Origin: Theionarchaea archaeon
GTDB taxonomy: Archaea > Methanobacteriota_B > Thermococci > Methanofastidiosales > SZ-28-30
Length of the DNA: 64,000 bases
Direction: 5' to 3'
NCBI GenBank assembly: GCA_018992685.1
Contig: JACVGT010000019.1
Location: 89,365-153,364, forward strand
Shown here in pieces: positions 17,629 to 25,800 of the stretch. A model generated the notes under the pieces. That model ran no database searches. It was not told the origin of the DNA and saw only the letters and a list, made by a program, of their open reading frames with translations. The position numbers and the translations under genes were made by a program. Position 1 is the stretch's first letter, and every line of letters begins with the position of its first letter.

Positions 17629-19445
17629 TAAACCACCCTCCACAAATACACGATCACCACAACAAGAGTGAATACTACCCAGAACACGTAGTTCTGCAGC
17701 AGTCCGCTGTGTTCAGATTTCAGGTACCGGTAGAATCGGCCAAGCGGAGCCATGATACCATAGTACAGGTTTGAACCACCTATATTGACATAGTAGTCTT
17801 CTTCCCCACAGATATATACGTCGTCTCTGGCATCAGGCTTCTTGTCTGATTTGTCTGATTCTGGCGCCAACGCTTTCCCTGTCCTTAGGGTCAAGAACAC
17901 AAAGGCCATGAGAAACAGCAGTACCAGCGAGATCATGACAGGACTCCAGTACGCATATTCAAGGTTCAACCCCAGGTTGTAGGCACCCACGTCCACCGGG
18001 ACACCCAGGAGGGAAGAGGACGCTTTCCCTACCAGCGTCAGAGGCAGCCTGGGGTAGACGCCAAATATGATGCATGTTACCGCAAGGATACCCATGGGGA
18101 CCTTCATCAGGAAGGGAACATCTTTCACCTCTCTGAATTCCTCTTTGAGCTGGCCCAGGAATGCAGAGTCCAGAGCCTTCAAGAACGAGCTCAAGGTGCC
18201 AACACTGGCCAGGATCAGGACTACGGTGAAAAAGTAGTACTCCTTCTGGTAGGTACCCACGTAAAGCATCCACTTGCTGACGAACCCATTGAAGGGAGGG
18301 ACTCCTGAAATTGCCAGCGCCCCTATGAAAAAGCAGAACGTGGTAAAAGGCATCTTCTTGGAAAGTCCACCCATCCTGTCAAGGTCCCACGTGCCAATCC
18401 GGTAGAAAACAGCCCCTGCACACAGGAAGAGGAGCCCTTTGTATACGGCATTGTTCATGAGATGGAACAGCCCTCCTGAGACTCCCAGAGGTGTCGCCAG
18501 TCCGATACCTGCTATAATATAGCCGAGCTGGGAGACAGCGTGATAGGACAGCAGCCGTTTGAAGTCGTGCTGCACCAGAGCCATCATGACACCCACGAAG
18601 GCTGTAATCACGCCGAAGGTTGCAATCATAGGGCTCGTGGCATCCATGGCATCAAACACCACGTACAGGACACGGGCAAGAAGATAGACACCAGCCACCT
18701 TGAAGGTACCTGCCAGGAGCATGCCCGTGGGAGTGGGAGCTGCAGGGTAACTGTCAGCAGCCCAGAAATGGAGCGGTACAATCCCTGCCTTGAATCCGAA
18801 TCCCACAACAAAGAATGCCAGAGCAACAATGTCCACAGATGACATGACGATCTTTGACGTGAGGTCCACCATGTTCAGAGTCTGGTACTGGGCATACAGC
18901 AGTGCCACTCCAAACAGGATAAACGTGGATACGACACCACCCAACGTCAACAACTTGAAAGCAGCTTCCGCTGAATCCCATTTTCTGTGATATGACACCA
19001 GAGCATAGGTGGAAACTGACATGATCTCAAAGAAGACGTACAGGTTAAACATGTCCCCTGTGAGGACGACACCTGAAATTCCTGCAATCTGGAGACAGAA
19101 CAGCGTGTAAAACTTTCCTCTGCGGGGATCTTTCCTCATATAGGGGACAGCATACAGTGCAGAGAAAGAAGCCATTCCTGCTGCCACGCACGCTGCAAAG
19201 AGGGATAGTGCGTCAACATACAAGGTAATACCATAGGGGGGGCTCCTGTTACCCAGTGCATAGACAATCACATCACCAGAGAGAACCTGCGATATCATGG
19301 TCAGTCCGCATACCAGGCTCCCTACAAACGCCAGGAAGGGAATGTAATCCCGCAGCCGGCCTGACCCCAGTCCTACAAGGGGAGTTATGAACGCTGCAGA
19401 CAGAGGCAGCAAAACCATGAAAATGGGTGCATGTTCAGTAATCAT
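17628..19445 (-). CDS. MrpD/NuoL-like ion-pumping subunit with fused MbhI-like tail
   Basis: A 605-residue antiporter-like subunit with about 14-16 helices. The pumping residues are present: Glu in MFNLYVFFEIMSVSTYAL, Lys in GFGFKAGIVPLHFW, and Lys in FNGFVSKWMLY. After the usual end (about 510), a tail of about 90 residues carries YICGEEDYYVN, then a helix-loop and a final membrane helix. In Pyrococcus Mbh this tail is a separate small protein, MbhI; no separate MbhI gene exists here, so the two appear fused. It overlaps MrpC by four bases. Confidence 0.9.
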   Translation of the reverse strand: MITEHAPIFMVLLPLSAAFITPLVGLGSGRLRDYIPFLAFVGSLVCGLTMISQVLSGDVIVYALGNRSPPYGITLYVDALSLFAACVAAGMASFSALYAVPYMRKDPRRGKFYTLFCLQIAGISGVVLTGDMFNLYVFFEIMSVSTYALVSYHRKWDSAEAAFKLLTLGGVVSTFILFGVALLYAQYQTLNMVDLTSKIVMSSVDIVALAFFVVGFGFKAGIVPLHFWAADSYPAAPTPTGMLLAGTFKVAGVYLLARVLYVVFDAMDATSPMIATFGVITAFVGVMMALVQHDFKRLLSYHAVSQLGYIIAGIGLATPLGVSGGLFHLMNNAVYKGLLFLCAGAVFYRIGTWDLDRMGGLSKKMPFTTFCFFIGALAISGVPPFNGFVSKWMLYVGTYQKEYYFFTVVLILASVGTLSSFLKALDSAFLGQLKEEFREVKDVPFLMKVPMGILAVTCIIFGVYPRLPLTLVGKASSSLLGVPVDVGAYNLGLNLEYAYWSPVMISLVLLFLMAFVFLTLRTGKALAPESDKSDKKPDARDDVYICGEEDYYVNIGGSNLYYGIMAPLGRFYRYLKSEHSGLLQNYVFWVVFTLVVVIVYLWRVV

Positions 19446-19792
19446 TCTTTCAACCCCCTGATTTCTGTAATGTCCAGGGTGCCATAATGTCGGTAGAGGA
19501 CAATAGCTATACTCAAGGCAAGAGCAGTGACACTGAGCCCGATGACAATGCTGGTCAGCACCAGTGCCTGGGGCAAGGGATCTACCATGACAGCAGTTTC
19601 AGAGGTTACGTCAGGCAGGACCACAATGGGAGGTGACCCGCCCTGAACGTACCCTGTGGCAATAAGGAAATATTGAACCGCATAGTCCATCAGACTGAGT
19701 CCCACCACGATTTTGATGAGATTCTTCTTTACCATGACAGCATACAATCCAATGACAAATACAATAGTGCAGACGATATAGTCGATATTCAT
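19442..19792 (-). CDS. MrpC/MbhG-like (NuoK family) subunit
   Basis: A 116-residue protein with three membrane helices, homologous to MnhC/MrpC and NuoK. Helix 1 begins IDYIVCTIVFVIGLYAVMVK; later DPLPQALVLTSIVIGLSVTA matches the conserved MrpC segment. It joins the Na+/H+ antiporter half of the complex. The start codon overlaps the MrpB stop. Confidence 0.92.
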   Translation of the reverse strand: MNIDYIVCTIVFVIGLYAVMVKKNLIKIVVGLSLMDYAVQYFLIATGYVQGGSPPIVVLPDVTSETAVMVDPLPQALVLTSIVIGLSVTALALSIAIVLYRHYGTLDITEIRGLKE

Positions 19793-20217
19793 GGGGGACT
19801 CCTCCTCATGTTGTTGAAAATGGCTGTCAGCTCTGTCCCCACTTTAACACCAATTGCAATGTAGATCGGACCCAGAATCCCTGCGCTGAGCAACGTTCCT
19901 GGTTGTCCCAGTCCAACAGCATTCCACAGGAAATTTCCTCCTTTCAGTATGCCAATACACCCGAGGCCAATGAAACACAAGGCTGCTACACTTTCGAGAG
20001 CAGTCATCACTGATTCGGGAATTCTCAGTGTGCCAAATCCCAGGTAGAGCAGGATGATGCTTGAAGCAATGATGGTACCTCCCTGAAACCCACCTCCAGG
20101 TGTCAGATGGCCATGAACAAAGATATAGACCCCATACACAAAAGCCAGGGGGAAAACCACGCGGGTTATGCTCTTCACAATGACACTGGGTTCGCGGGGG
20201 TCCTCATTCTTTTTCAT
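19789..20217 (-). CDS. MrpB/MbhF-like subunit
   Basis: About 142 residues with four helices. The MnhB family signature is FVHGHLTPGGGFQGGTIIAS. The frame is open upstream to 20322, but that part overlaps the preceding gene and lacks family sequence; the ATG at 20217 (MKKNEDPREPS) is chosen, overlapping the MbhE-like gene by 14 bases. Confidence 0.9.
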   Translation of the reverse strand: MKKNEDPREPSVIVKSITRVVFPLAFVYGVYIFVHGHLTPGGGFQGGTIIASSIILLYLGFGTLRIPESVMTALESVAALCFIGLGCIGILKGGNFLWNAVGLGQPGTLLSAGILGPIYIAIGVKVGTELTAIFNNMRRSPP

Positions 20218-20485
20218 TGTCTTCCCTCCGCTTCCTCCAGAATAGTGCAGCCACTCCTGTCGTCGCAGTGAACAGGACAGTGACTTCTCCCAGCGTGTCA
20301 TATCCTCTATAGTCCAGCACAATATTCGTCACCAGGTTGGTGGCTCCGGCTTCTTCAAGTCCGTCTTCCAGGTAGTGCTCTCCGACCCCGATAGAATGGT
20401 CTCCAAACCTGTTGACACCAGTAACTGTGTAGATCAGAACTGACATCAGTAATCCCAGCAAGAGATAGCTCAGTGCACGCTTCAT
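20204..20485 (-). CDS. MbhE-like subunit (MrpA C-terminal part)
   Basis: A 93-residue membrane protein with two helices. The stretch TNIVLDYRGYDTLGEVTVLFTATTGV is the hallmark of the MrpA C-terminal (MbhE) segment. It overlaps its neighbours by a few bases at both ends. Confidence 0.88.
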   Translation of the reverse strand: MKRALSYLLLGLLMSVLIYTVTGVNRFGDHSIGVGEHYLEDGLEEAGATNLVTNIVLDYRGYDTLGEVTVLFTATTGVAALFWRKRREDNEKE

Positions 20486-20718
20486 TCTTCTGACCTCCGG
20501 GTATGGCTAATGGCTAAAAGCAGGATAAATGTGGACAGAGCAGCCCCAATAGCAACTTCTGTCATGGCTACATCTGGAGCCTGCAGCTGATAGAAGAGTA
20601 AAGCCAGGCACAGGCTGCACATCCCCAGAGACACGGCTGTATATATCAGATCTTTGAACTCTACGGCCACCAGCGCACTGGCAGCAAAGAGCACCAGCAA
20701 GATGAGATGTGAGATCAT
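20482..20718 (-). CDS. MbhD-like subunit (DUF4040, MrpA C-terminal part)
   Basis: A 78-residue protein with three helices. LLFYQLQAPDVAMTEVAIGA is the conserved DUF4040 segment, with a Glu thought to lie on the ion path. In many Mrp systems MbhD and MbhE are one polypeptide (MrpA C-terminus); here, as in Mbh, they are separate. Confidence 0.9.
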   Translation of the reverse strand: MISHLILLVLFAASALVAVEFKDLIYTAVSLGMCSLCLALLFYQLQAPDVAMTEVAIGAALSTFILLLAISHTRRSEE

Positions 20719-21041
20719 TCAAACTCCTCCTTGAACGCGTCATAACTCCCGATTTTCATGCGGGTTCCTGATCTGTATGCAGCCCGGGCTATTGCATGGG
20801 CAGATGTTGGATTTCCCAGGACAATGAAGACGATGATAATGACAGCTTTGATGGCCACTTCTCCCTGCATGAGGAGTGCCACACCCAGAAGCGTGCACAT
20901 GGCACCCAGCGTGGTGCATTTGGTGGCTGCATGCATCCGGGTGAACATGTCGGGAAGTCGAAGCAATCCAATAGCACCCACCAGGAGAAAGAAGGTGCCT
21001 ATTGCGATGAGAATATCTGCGATGAGAGTTCCTGCCATCAT
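20715..21041 (-). CDS. MrpG/MbhC-like subunit
   Basis: About 108 residues with three helices. Family signature: GLLRLPDMFTRMHAATKCTT and later GNPTSAHAIARAAYRSG. A longer frame runs to 21125, but the ATG at 21041 follows a GGAGGG site and overlaps the MrpF stop. Confidence 0.9.
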   Translation of the reverse strand: MMAGTLIADILIAIGTFFLLVGAIGLLRLPDMFTRMHAATKCTTLGAMCTLLGVALLMQGEVAIKAVIIIVFIVLGNPTSAHAIARAAYRSGTRMKIGSYDAFKEEFE

Positions 21042-21301
21042 AATCCTCCCTCCAAGTAACGTGCAATGGCAATAACAGCAATAAAACTCAGCAGCGCGTA
21101 GATAATTGCCACATCTATCAACCACGTTCTATTATAGACAACGCCAAGAACAACCAGGAGAGCAGTAGTAATGGTGGTAGCAGCATCCAGAGCAATGACC
21201 CGGTCCCCTGCTGTAGGACCTTTCACGGCTCTCAAGAATGAAAGCAGAAATGCGAAAGAAATGACAAATACTGCACCCTGCAGAAAAGAGAGTTCCATCA
21301 T
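21038..21301 (-). CDS. MrpF/MbhB-like subunit
   Basis: An 87-residue, three-helix protein. LRAVKGPTAGDRVIALDAATT is the MnhF family motif. It overlaps MrpE and MrpG by four bases at each end. Confidence 0.9.
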   Translation of the reverse strand: MMELSFLQGAVFVISFAFLLSFLRAVKGPTAGDRVIALDAATTITTALLVVLGVVYNRTWLIDVAIIYALLSFIAVIAIARYLEGGL

Positions 21302-21789
21302 GAAAACACCTTGTTCAAGAATCTCATGAATCGGCCAGTAATCATCTCTGCAGCTTCCTGTGGGTTATACGTTTGAATGTTCAGCCAGTGCACATAGAAA
21401 TTAGTGCCCACAACGTCCAGCGTAAGGGTCCCGGGAGTCAGAGTAATTGAATTTGCCAGAAGAGTCCTTCCGTAGTCTGACTGCAGGGATACAGGTACCC
21501 GGACGATTCCTGGGTTTATGGGCATTCTCGGATGGAGCACTCGATAGGCCACATCAAGGTTGGATTTGATGATCTCCCAGAGCAGGGCAGGGATATACAC
21601 GAGGAAGAAGACCACTCTCCTGGGATGAAGGCTCACAGCAGGGAACAGGTTCCTGGACAGGACTGCCACGATGAAAGCTGCAAGCAACCCCACTGCAAGA
21701 GGAGGATACCCCTGTTCCTGGATTTCAGACCAGGTCAGAAGAACCCACAGGATCAACGTTGCGATGAATGCAGAGATACATTGCTTCAT
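21298..21789 (-). CDS. MrpE/MbhA-like subunit
   Basis: A 163-residue membrane protein. After two N-terminal helices it carries the MnhE core: EIIKSNLDVAYRVLHP and LANSITLTPGTLTLDV, then YVHWLNI. First antiporter gene of the Mrp module. An AGGTG site lies before the ATG. It begins just after the CODH-like stop. Confidence 0.92.
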   Translation of the reverse strand: MKQCISAFIATLILWVLLTWSEIQEQGYPPLAVGLLAAFIVAVLSRNLFPAVSLHPRRVVFFLVYIPALLWEIIKSNLDVAYRVLHPRMPINPGIVRVPVSLQSDYGRTLLANSITLTPGTLTLDVVGTNFYVHWLNIQTYNPQEAAEMITGRFMRFLNKVFS

Positions 21790-21793
21790 AGGT

Positions 21794-22972
21794 TCACCTC
21801 AGAACTTCCACCACTTTGGTAGAGTCCATTTCCACTCTAATACCCGCGTCAGCCAGTTGATTCCGTACTGAAGGGGTTATAAACGGCATTGTTCCCATGA
21901 TCACAGGGATCTTTTGTGACGCCAGTGCAAGAGCAGCTGTCAACATCCTGGGGTCTCTCCACCTGGGCATGAGGACCGTGAGGGCTCGTATCCCCAGGAG
22001 TTTTGCCGGCTCGCAGCATCCCGCATTGATCACACAGGGGACCTGGAATTCGTTCATGAGAGCACATTGATGATCAGGATGTTCCAGCAGGCCACATGTC
22101 AAGTTCAGAACCATGAATTTCTGGCTGATCAACTGGTGAACGATGGCATCGAGGTTCCAGGTGCTCTTTCCAGACGCACAGCCCATGATTGCCACCACTC
22201 CCGCAATGAGACCAGAATCCACCGCCTTGTTGAGTGTTTCAGTGTCCACAGGATAACCCACTGTTGCACGTCGAGGAGTAACCTTTCTGAACGATGCCTG
22301 GTCCCTCCTGGAGAAATTTTCAACAGCAGTCTCACAGGCAGCAGCCACATCTCCACCTTGATACACATAGTCTATCATGTCGCCCGCTTCTTCAAGAATG
22401 TCAATTCCACCCAGCAGGGGAATCCCGAAATTCGAGGCAGCTTCCGCCCCTTCACACAGGGCACCTACAAGGTTAATCCCTCTGGCAGTGCGTCCCCTGG
22501 CCAGATCCCTCATTTTCTGACTTCTGGCCTGCTTTATTATGTCAGGAGAGTATACAGTGGTCACAATGTTCACTGCGTCCTTCTGTAAGACTCCAAGGCC
22601 AGACTCAACATTCCGAGGTTTTTTCTGATCTGACTGCCACTGGCCAACCAGCGTCTGCGAAGGTTCCAGAATGGAACCACTGGCTTTCACCAGATCCTGA
22701 ATAGTAACCCCTGCCTCATGGGTGTGAATCATCCTATCTAGTGAAAGAGGCACAGAGATTCCCACTCCATAATCAGTCAATCCCTTGAGGACATGCAGTC
22801 CCAGGTTCACAACATTCATACCTTCTGCATCAATCCCACAGGCCCCCACGTGGGGTTCTTCATCAAAAGGGTTTACAATACATGGCCCTAAATCACAATA
22901 CGTACACATCATACCGGCAGAAGCCAGCTCATTCTGAGGCTTCTGAGCCTGTAATCGATCCATTGTTTTCAT
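21794..22972 (-). CDS. Short CODH-like iron-sulfur protein lacking canonical C-cluster ligands
   Basis: A 392-residue homolog of Ni-CODH (CooS, usually about 620-640). The B-cluster motif is intact: C23, C26, C31, C45 (CX2CX4CX13C). The D-cluster cysteines are missing. For the C-cluster, four CooS cysteines have counterparts: C173 (LVGALCEGAE), C265 (IMGCASG), C293 (LTCG), C319 (NAGCC). The His ligand segment HGHNP is replaced by TTVYSP (138-143), the DVQC cysteine is absent (MIDYVYQGG), and the CooS catalytic Lys appears replaced by Arg (WRDPRM). CO oxidation is therefore doubtful. It sits between the CooF-like ferredoxin and the hydrogenase, implying it feeds or takes electrons there. Confidence 0.8.
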   Translation of the reverse strand: MKTMDRLQAQKPQNELASAGMMCTYCDLGPCIVNPFDEEPHVGACGIDAEGMNVVNLGLHVLKGLTDYGVGISVPLSLDRMIHTHEAGVTIQDLVKASGSILEPSQTLVGQWQSDQKKPRNVESGLGVLQKDAVNIVTTVYSPDIIKQARSQKMRDLARGRTARGINLVGALCEGAEAASNFGIPLLGGIDILEEAGDMIDYVYQGGDVAAACETAVENFSRRDQASFRKVTPRRATVGYPVDTETLNKAVDSGLIAGVVAIMGCASGKSTWNLDAIVHQLISQKFMVLNLTCGLLEHPDHQCALMNEFQVPCVINAGCCEPAKLLGIRALTVLMPRWRDPRMLTAALALASQKIPVIMGTMPFITPSVRNQLADAGIRVEMDSTKVVEVLR

Positions 22973-23433
22973 GCCTTTCCTCTCCTCTCTTTCATGATCT
23001 GTGAAAACTCACCATATACGAGAGCATTGGTGGGGCAGGCACGGACACATGCGGGTCCTCCTACATTCCTGCACAGGTCACACTTTACCATTATCTGTCC
23101 ACGGGAATCAGGTTCAATGATTCCAATGGGACAGGCCACACTGCACGATCTGCACCCGATACACAGACCATCATCGATAACCACGATGCCATCGTCTCCC
23201 TTTTCAATGGCGTCCACCGGGCAGGCTTCCATGCAGGGAGGAACCTCACAGTGACGGCAGCTGAGCACAACAGTCTGTGTATTATCACCCTTCAGGAAAA
23301 TCCGAGTCTTGGGAAGAAGAGGTGCAGTAAGAGCCTGGTATACCGTGTCTGCATGCTTCCATGCCATGGAACATGCTACTTCACAATTGCGGCAAGCCAC
23401 ACATCGCTCTGAATCATAATAAAGTGCTTTCAT
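22969..23433 (-). CDS. CooF-like ferredoxin with four [4Fe-4S] clusters
   Basis: First gene of the 15-gene operon; 154 residues. Sixteen cysteines form four cluster motifs: C11/C14/C17/C21, C59/C62/C67/C71, C91/C94/C97/C101 and C118/C121/C129/C133. This is the CooF/HycB pattern, which carries electrons between a catalytic subunit and a hydrogenase. Its stop overlaps the start of the CODH-like gene (ATGA), so the two are tightly coupled. Confidence 0.92.
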   Translation of the reverse strand: MKALYYDSERCVACRNCEVACSMAWKHADTVYQALTAPLLPKTRIFLKGDNTQTVVLSCRHCEVPPCMEACPVDAIEKGDDGIVVIDDGLCIGCRSCSVACPIGIIEPDSRGQIMVKCDLCRNVGGPACVRACPTNALVYGEFSQIMKERRGKA

Positions 23434-23454
23434 TCGGGAACCCCTTCTGGTGCT

Positions 23455-23469
23455 ACCTTTTAAATTTTA
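23455..23469 (-). promoter_or_regulatory. TATA box of the hydrogenase operon
   Basis: The minus strand reads TAAAATTTAAAAGGT. It is centred about 29 bases before the ATG at 23433, so the mRNA would have almost no leader. No other strong promoter is visible inside the operon. Confidence 0.5.
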
Positions 23470-23987
23470 CGCATGAAAACACATGTCCTCCGTGGACCCC
23501 CATGTCTCCCCTCTCATCGGGCAATAGTATCCTAGAATCTGTATTTATCGTGTGGATGTGCCTTGTCAAATCCATGGTACCTCCTCACAGCCAGGTAGCC
23601 CACGCTGCTTCTGTATCTTGCCAGGCTATCGATTTCAGCACAGACAATGATCTGGAAAAGTGTCAACGAAAGAAGAGAAAGCATTCTCCTGGGTGTGAAA
23701 GATTACGATACGATTCCTGGGTTGAAAGGTATTGCCTGTTCCCGCCCCAGGTTCGACAGCATGCCACGGATTATCAGTATCTGTAGAACCCAACTCCTGA
23801 ACGTGGGTAGAGAATGGTTACGAGCTTCTTTCCCTCAAGAAGTATGACTACTCCTCTTTCAGTCTCAGCTGGGCGATCACTCATAGGGCAGGCCTCGCAC
23901 CCTGACCGGGGAAAAGTTTTTATGCTCACCTCCATCATGTAATAACGCTAAGAGTTATTGATTAACAACATCGGCCCGAGGCACACC
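23470..23987. other. Non-coding stretch between hydrogenase operon and dacZ
   Basis: About 520 bases. A short coding-like stretch at roughly 23640-23790 reads VNERRESILLGVKDYDTIPG and may be a gene remnant; I cannot assign a family. At the right end there is a TATA-like GTTTTTATGC (23916-23925) and an inverted repeat AATAAC/GTTATT (23941-23959). Confidence 0.35.
23941..23959. promoter_or_regulatory. Inverted repeat at the predicted dacZ transcription start
   Basis: AATAAC-GCTAAGA-GTTATT, perfect 6-base arms with 7 bases between. It lies about 25 bases downstream of a TATA-like element and 29 bases before the dacZ ATG, a fitting place for a repressor site or a leader hairpin. Confidence 0.35.
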
Positions 23988-24788
23988 ATGAGCAAAGAAC
24001 TGCTGATCCAGAAAGGCAAAGAAATGCTGCTCGAAACGGGAGCCAAAGCTCTGCTGTTGTATGTTGAATCAGATTCAGATTTGGGACTTGCGCCTGAGAA
24101 CACCATTTTTGTGTATGACAACAAGAAGTTCAGTGAAATTGATGACACGGGAGTTCTCATTCCACTGAACGTAAGTCCTGAAGAGAGAATGAACCTCGCT
24201 ATTGCCGGAGCCATGGAAAAAGGCCTGCTCCACAAGAATGACAAAGTGATATACGTGAATAATAACAGTATTTCATTAAAAACAGCGAAAGAACAAATGG
24301 ATAAAGGGATATACAAGATCCTGTTCACTGCCGCAAATATTGACCCTGACGTGGTCAAAGAAGTCCTGGAAATCGCTGTTGAATTGGGGAAGAAAGGGCG
24401 AGAAGGAAAGCCTGTAGGAAGCACCTTCATCATTGGAGACTCAGGAGAAGTCATGAACAGGTCAACTCAGATCACATACAATCCCTTTCAGGGGAGCATG
24501 GTCAATATTCAGGACGACGTGGTGCGCAGCATGATAAAGGAGTATTCAAGGTTGGATGGAGCTTTTATCATTAGTGGCAAAGGGAAGATCATTGCGGCAG
24601 CACGATTTCTTGAATGCGGAAAGGAAGGAATCAAGATGCCCAAAGGATTGGGTGCTCGTCACATGGCTGCAGCATGGATAACCAAGAAGACAGATAGCAT
24701 TGGTGTTGTCCTCTCAGAATCAGATAATATGATTCGTGTCTTCTGGGACGGTGAGATGATTGAAGAGCTCGATCCTGAGAAGTTGTAG
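23988..24788 (+). CDS. dacZ: Diadenylate cyclase DacZ
   Basis: An archaeal c-di-AMP synthase of about 266 residues, making c-di-AMP from two ATP. The N-terminal part (1-140) is the archaeal-specific nucleotide-binding-like domain. The C-terminal DAC domain has DGAFIISGKGKIIAAARFLE (DGA at 190-192) and LGARHMAAAWITKKTDSIGV (RH motif near 224). Length matches DacZ rather than bacterial DisA, which carries a DNA-binding domain. The frame extends ten codons upstream, but MSKELL fits family starts. An MscS channel gene follows within ten bases, linking the signal to osmotic control. Confidence 0.92.
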   Translation: MSKELLIQKGKEMLLETGAKALLLYVESDSDLGLAPENTIFVYDNKKFSEIDDTGVLIPLNVSPEERMNLAIAGAMEKGLLHKNDKVIYVNNNSISLKTAKEQMDKGIYKILFTAANIDPDVVKEVLEIAVELGKKGREGKPVGSTFIIGDSGEVMNRSTQITYNPFQGSMVNIQDDVVRSMIKEYSRLDGAFIISGKGKIIAAARFLECGKEGIKMPKGLGARHMAAAWITKKTDSIGVVLSESDNMIRVFWDGEMIEELDPEKL

Positions 24789-24794
24789 GAGGTG

Positions 24795-25619
24795 ATGCTG
24801 ATTTCATTTATTGAGGAATGGTTTGGACAAGTGATCAATCAACTGGAAGAACTGATCCCTCGACTGGTTAAATTCCTGGGAATCCTCATAGTCGCCTATA
24901 TTCTGGGGAGAATTCTCGCCTGGCTGGTAGCCACAATTCTTCGCAAACTGGAGTTTGAGCGGCTGACCAAGAAATCAGAGGCAGAGAGAATTGCACGACG
25001 ATTCGGCATGTCGTTAATTGGACTGATTGGATCGGTTGTGAAGTGGACCATTTATCTGATCGGGCTGCAGGTGGCTGTTGAAGCTGCTGGTCTTGATATT
25101 CTCAATCGGTTGATGCGGGGGATTGTCAGTTACATGCCCAACCTCATTCTGGCTCTAGCTATCTTCATTGTGGGAATACTGATAGCTGAGAAAGTGGGCA
25201 ACTTTGTGCAGGGTCTGGCCGAAGATGAAAAGGTTCCTCGATTCTGGATCCTGGGAAACCTTGTGCGGTACACAATATATCTGGTCGTAATGATTATGGC
25301 CCTCTCACAACTGAAGATATCCACTGATGTCCTGATAATCGTTACCGGTTCGATCTTTGCTGCCATCGGGTTGATTGTAGTCATTAGTTTGAGAGATGTT
25401 GGACCAAACGTTGCTGCAGGGATCCATTTGCTGTACGAAAAGACATTGAACGTCGGAGATACAGTCAAAGTCGGCCGGTATGAAGGGATCATTGAAGATA
25501 TTGGCATTGTGAAATCTATCATAAAGAATGAAGAGGGAGAGTTCATTGTCATCCCCAACTCACAGTTGATGAGAAGCATCATAATAAAGAAACTGTCTCC
25601 TGAAGAAGCACTGGAGTAG
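24795..25619 (+). CDS. MscS-family mechanosensitive channel
   Basis: About 274 residues. Several membrane helices (about 20-45, 75-100, 110-135, 160-210) are followed by the MscS beta domain: GPNVAAGIHLLYEKTLNVGD, then YEGIIEDIGI and IVIPNSQLM. The C-terminal alpha/beta domain of E. coli MscS is absent, as in small archaeal MscS proteins. GGAGGTG overlaps the start region, so the exact start (GTG 24792 or ATG 24795) is uncertain. Co-transcription with dacZ suggests a joint role in osmotic balance. Confidence 0.88.
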   Translation: MLISFIEEWFGQVINQLEELIPRLVKFLGILIVAYILGRILAWLVATILRKLEFERLTKKSEAERIARRFGMSLIGLIGSVVKWTIYLIGLQVAVEAAGLDILNRLMRGIVSYMPNLILALAIFIVGILIAEKVGNFVQGLAEDEKVPRFWILGNLVRYTIYLVVMIMALSQLKISTDVLIIVTGSIFAAIGLIVVISLRDVGPNVAAGIHLLYEKTLNVGDTVKVGRYEGIIEDIGIVKSIIKNEEGEFIVIPNSQLMRSIIIKKLSPEEALE

Positions 25620-25771
25620 TCAGAGGCTTCTCATTTGTTTTGGCTGAGAAGGGGACACAGTCACGAGGCTCGTGATGTCATTACAGTCCCGGACCACAGA
25701 AAGAACATGGCTCTATGGGGGTTTCCTTTTTTCTCTTGTTCCTGATTGAGAGAAGTGACTGATTGGGAAAG

Positions 25772-25779
25772 TATTTAAA
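25772..25779 (+). promoter_or_regulatory. TATA box of the phosphodiesterase gene
   Basis: TATTTAAAG centred about 26 bases before ATG 25801. This supports the ATG over a TTG three codons upstream. Confidence 0.5.
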
Positions 25780-25800
25780 GGAACAACAATCTTGAAGGAT

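Noticed and set aside
18540-18842. His-rich frame opposite the MrpD-like gene
   Set aside because: Shadow of a conserved membrane protein; His/Gly/Cys pattern arises from antisense of hydrophobic codons.
21794-22972. Calling the CODH-like gene a plain CO dehydrogenase
   Set aside because: It is much shorter than CooS and lacks the His ligand, one Cys ligand and the D-cluster cysteines.
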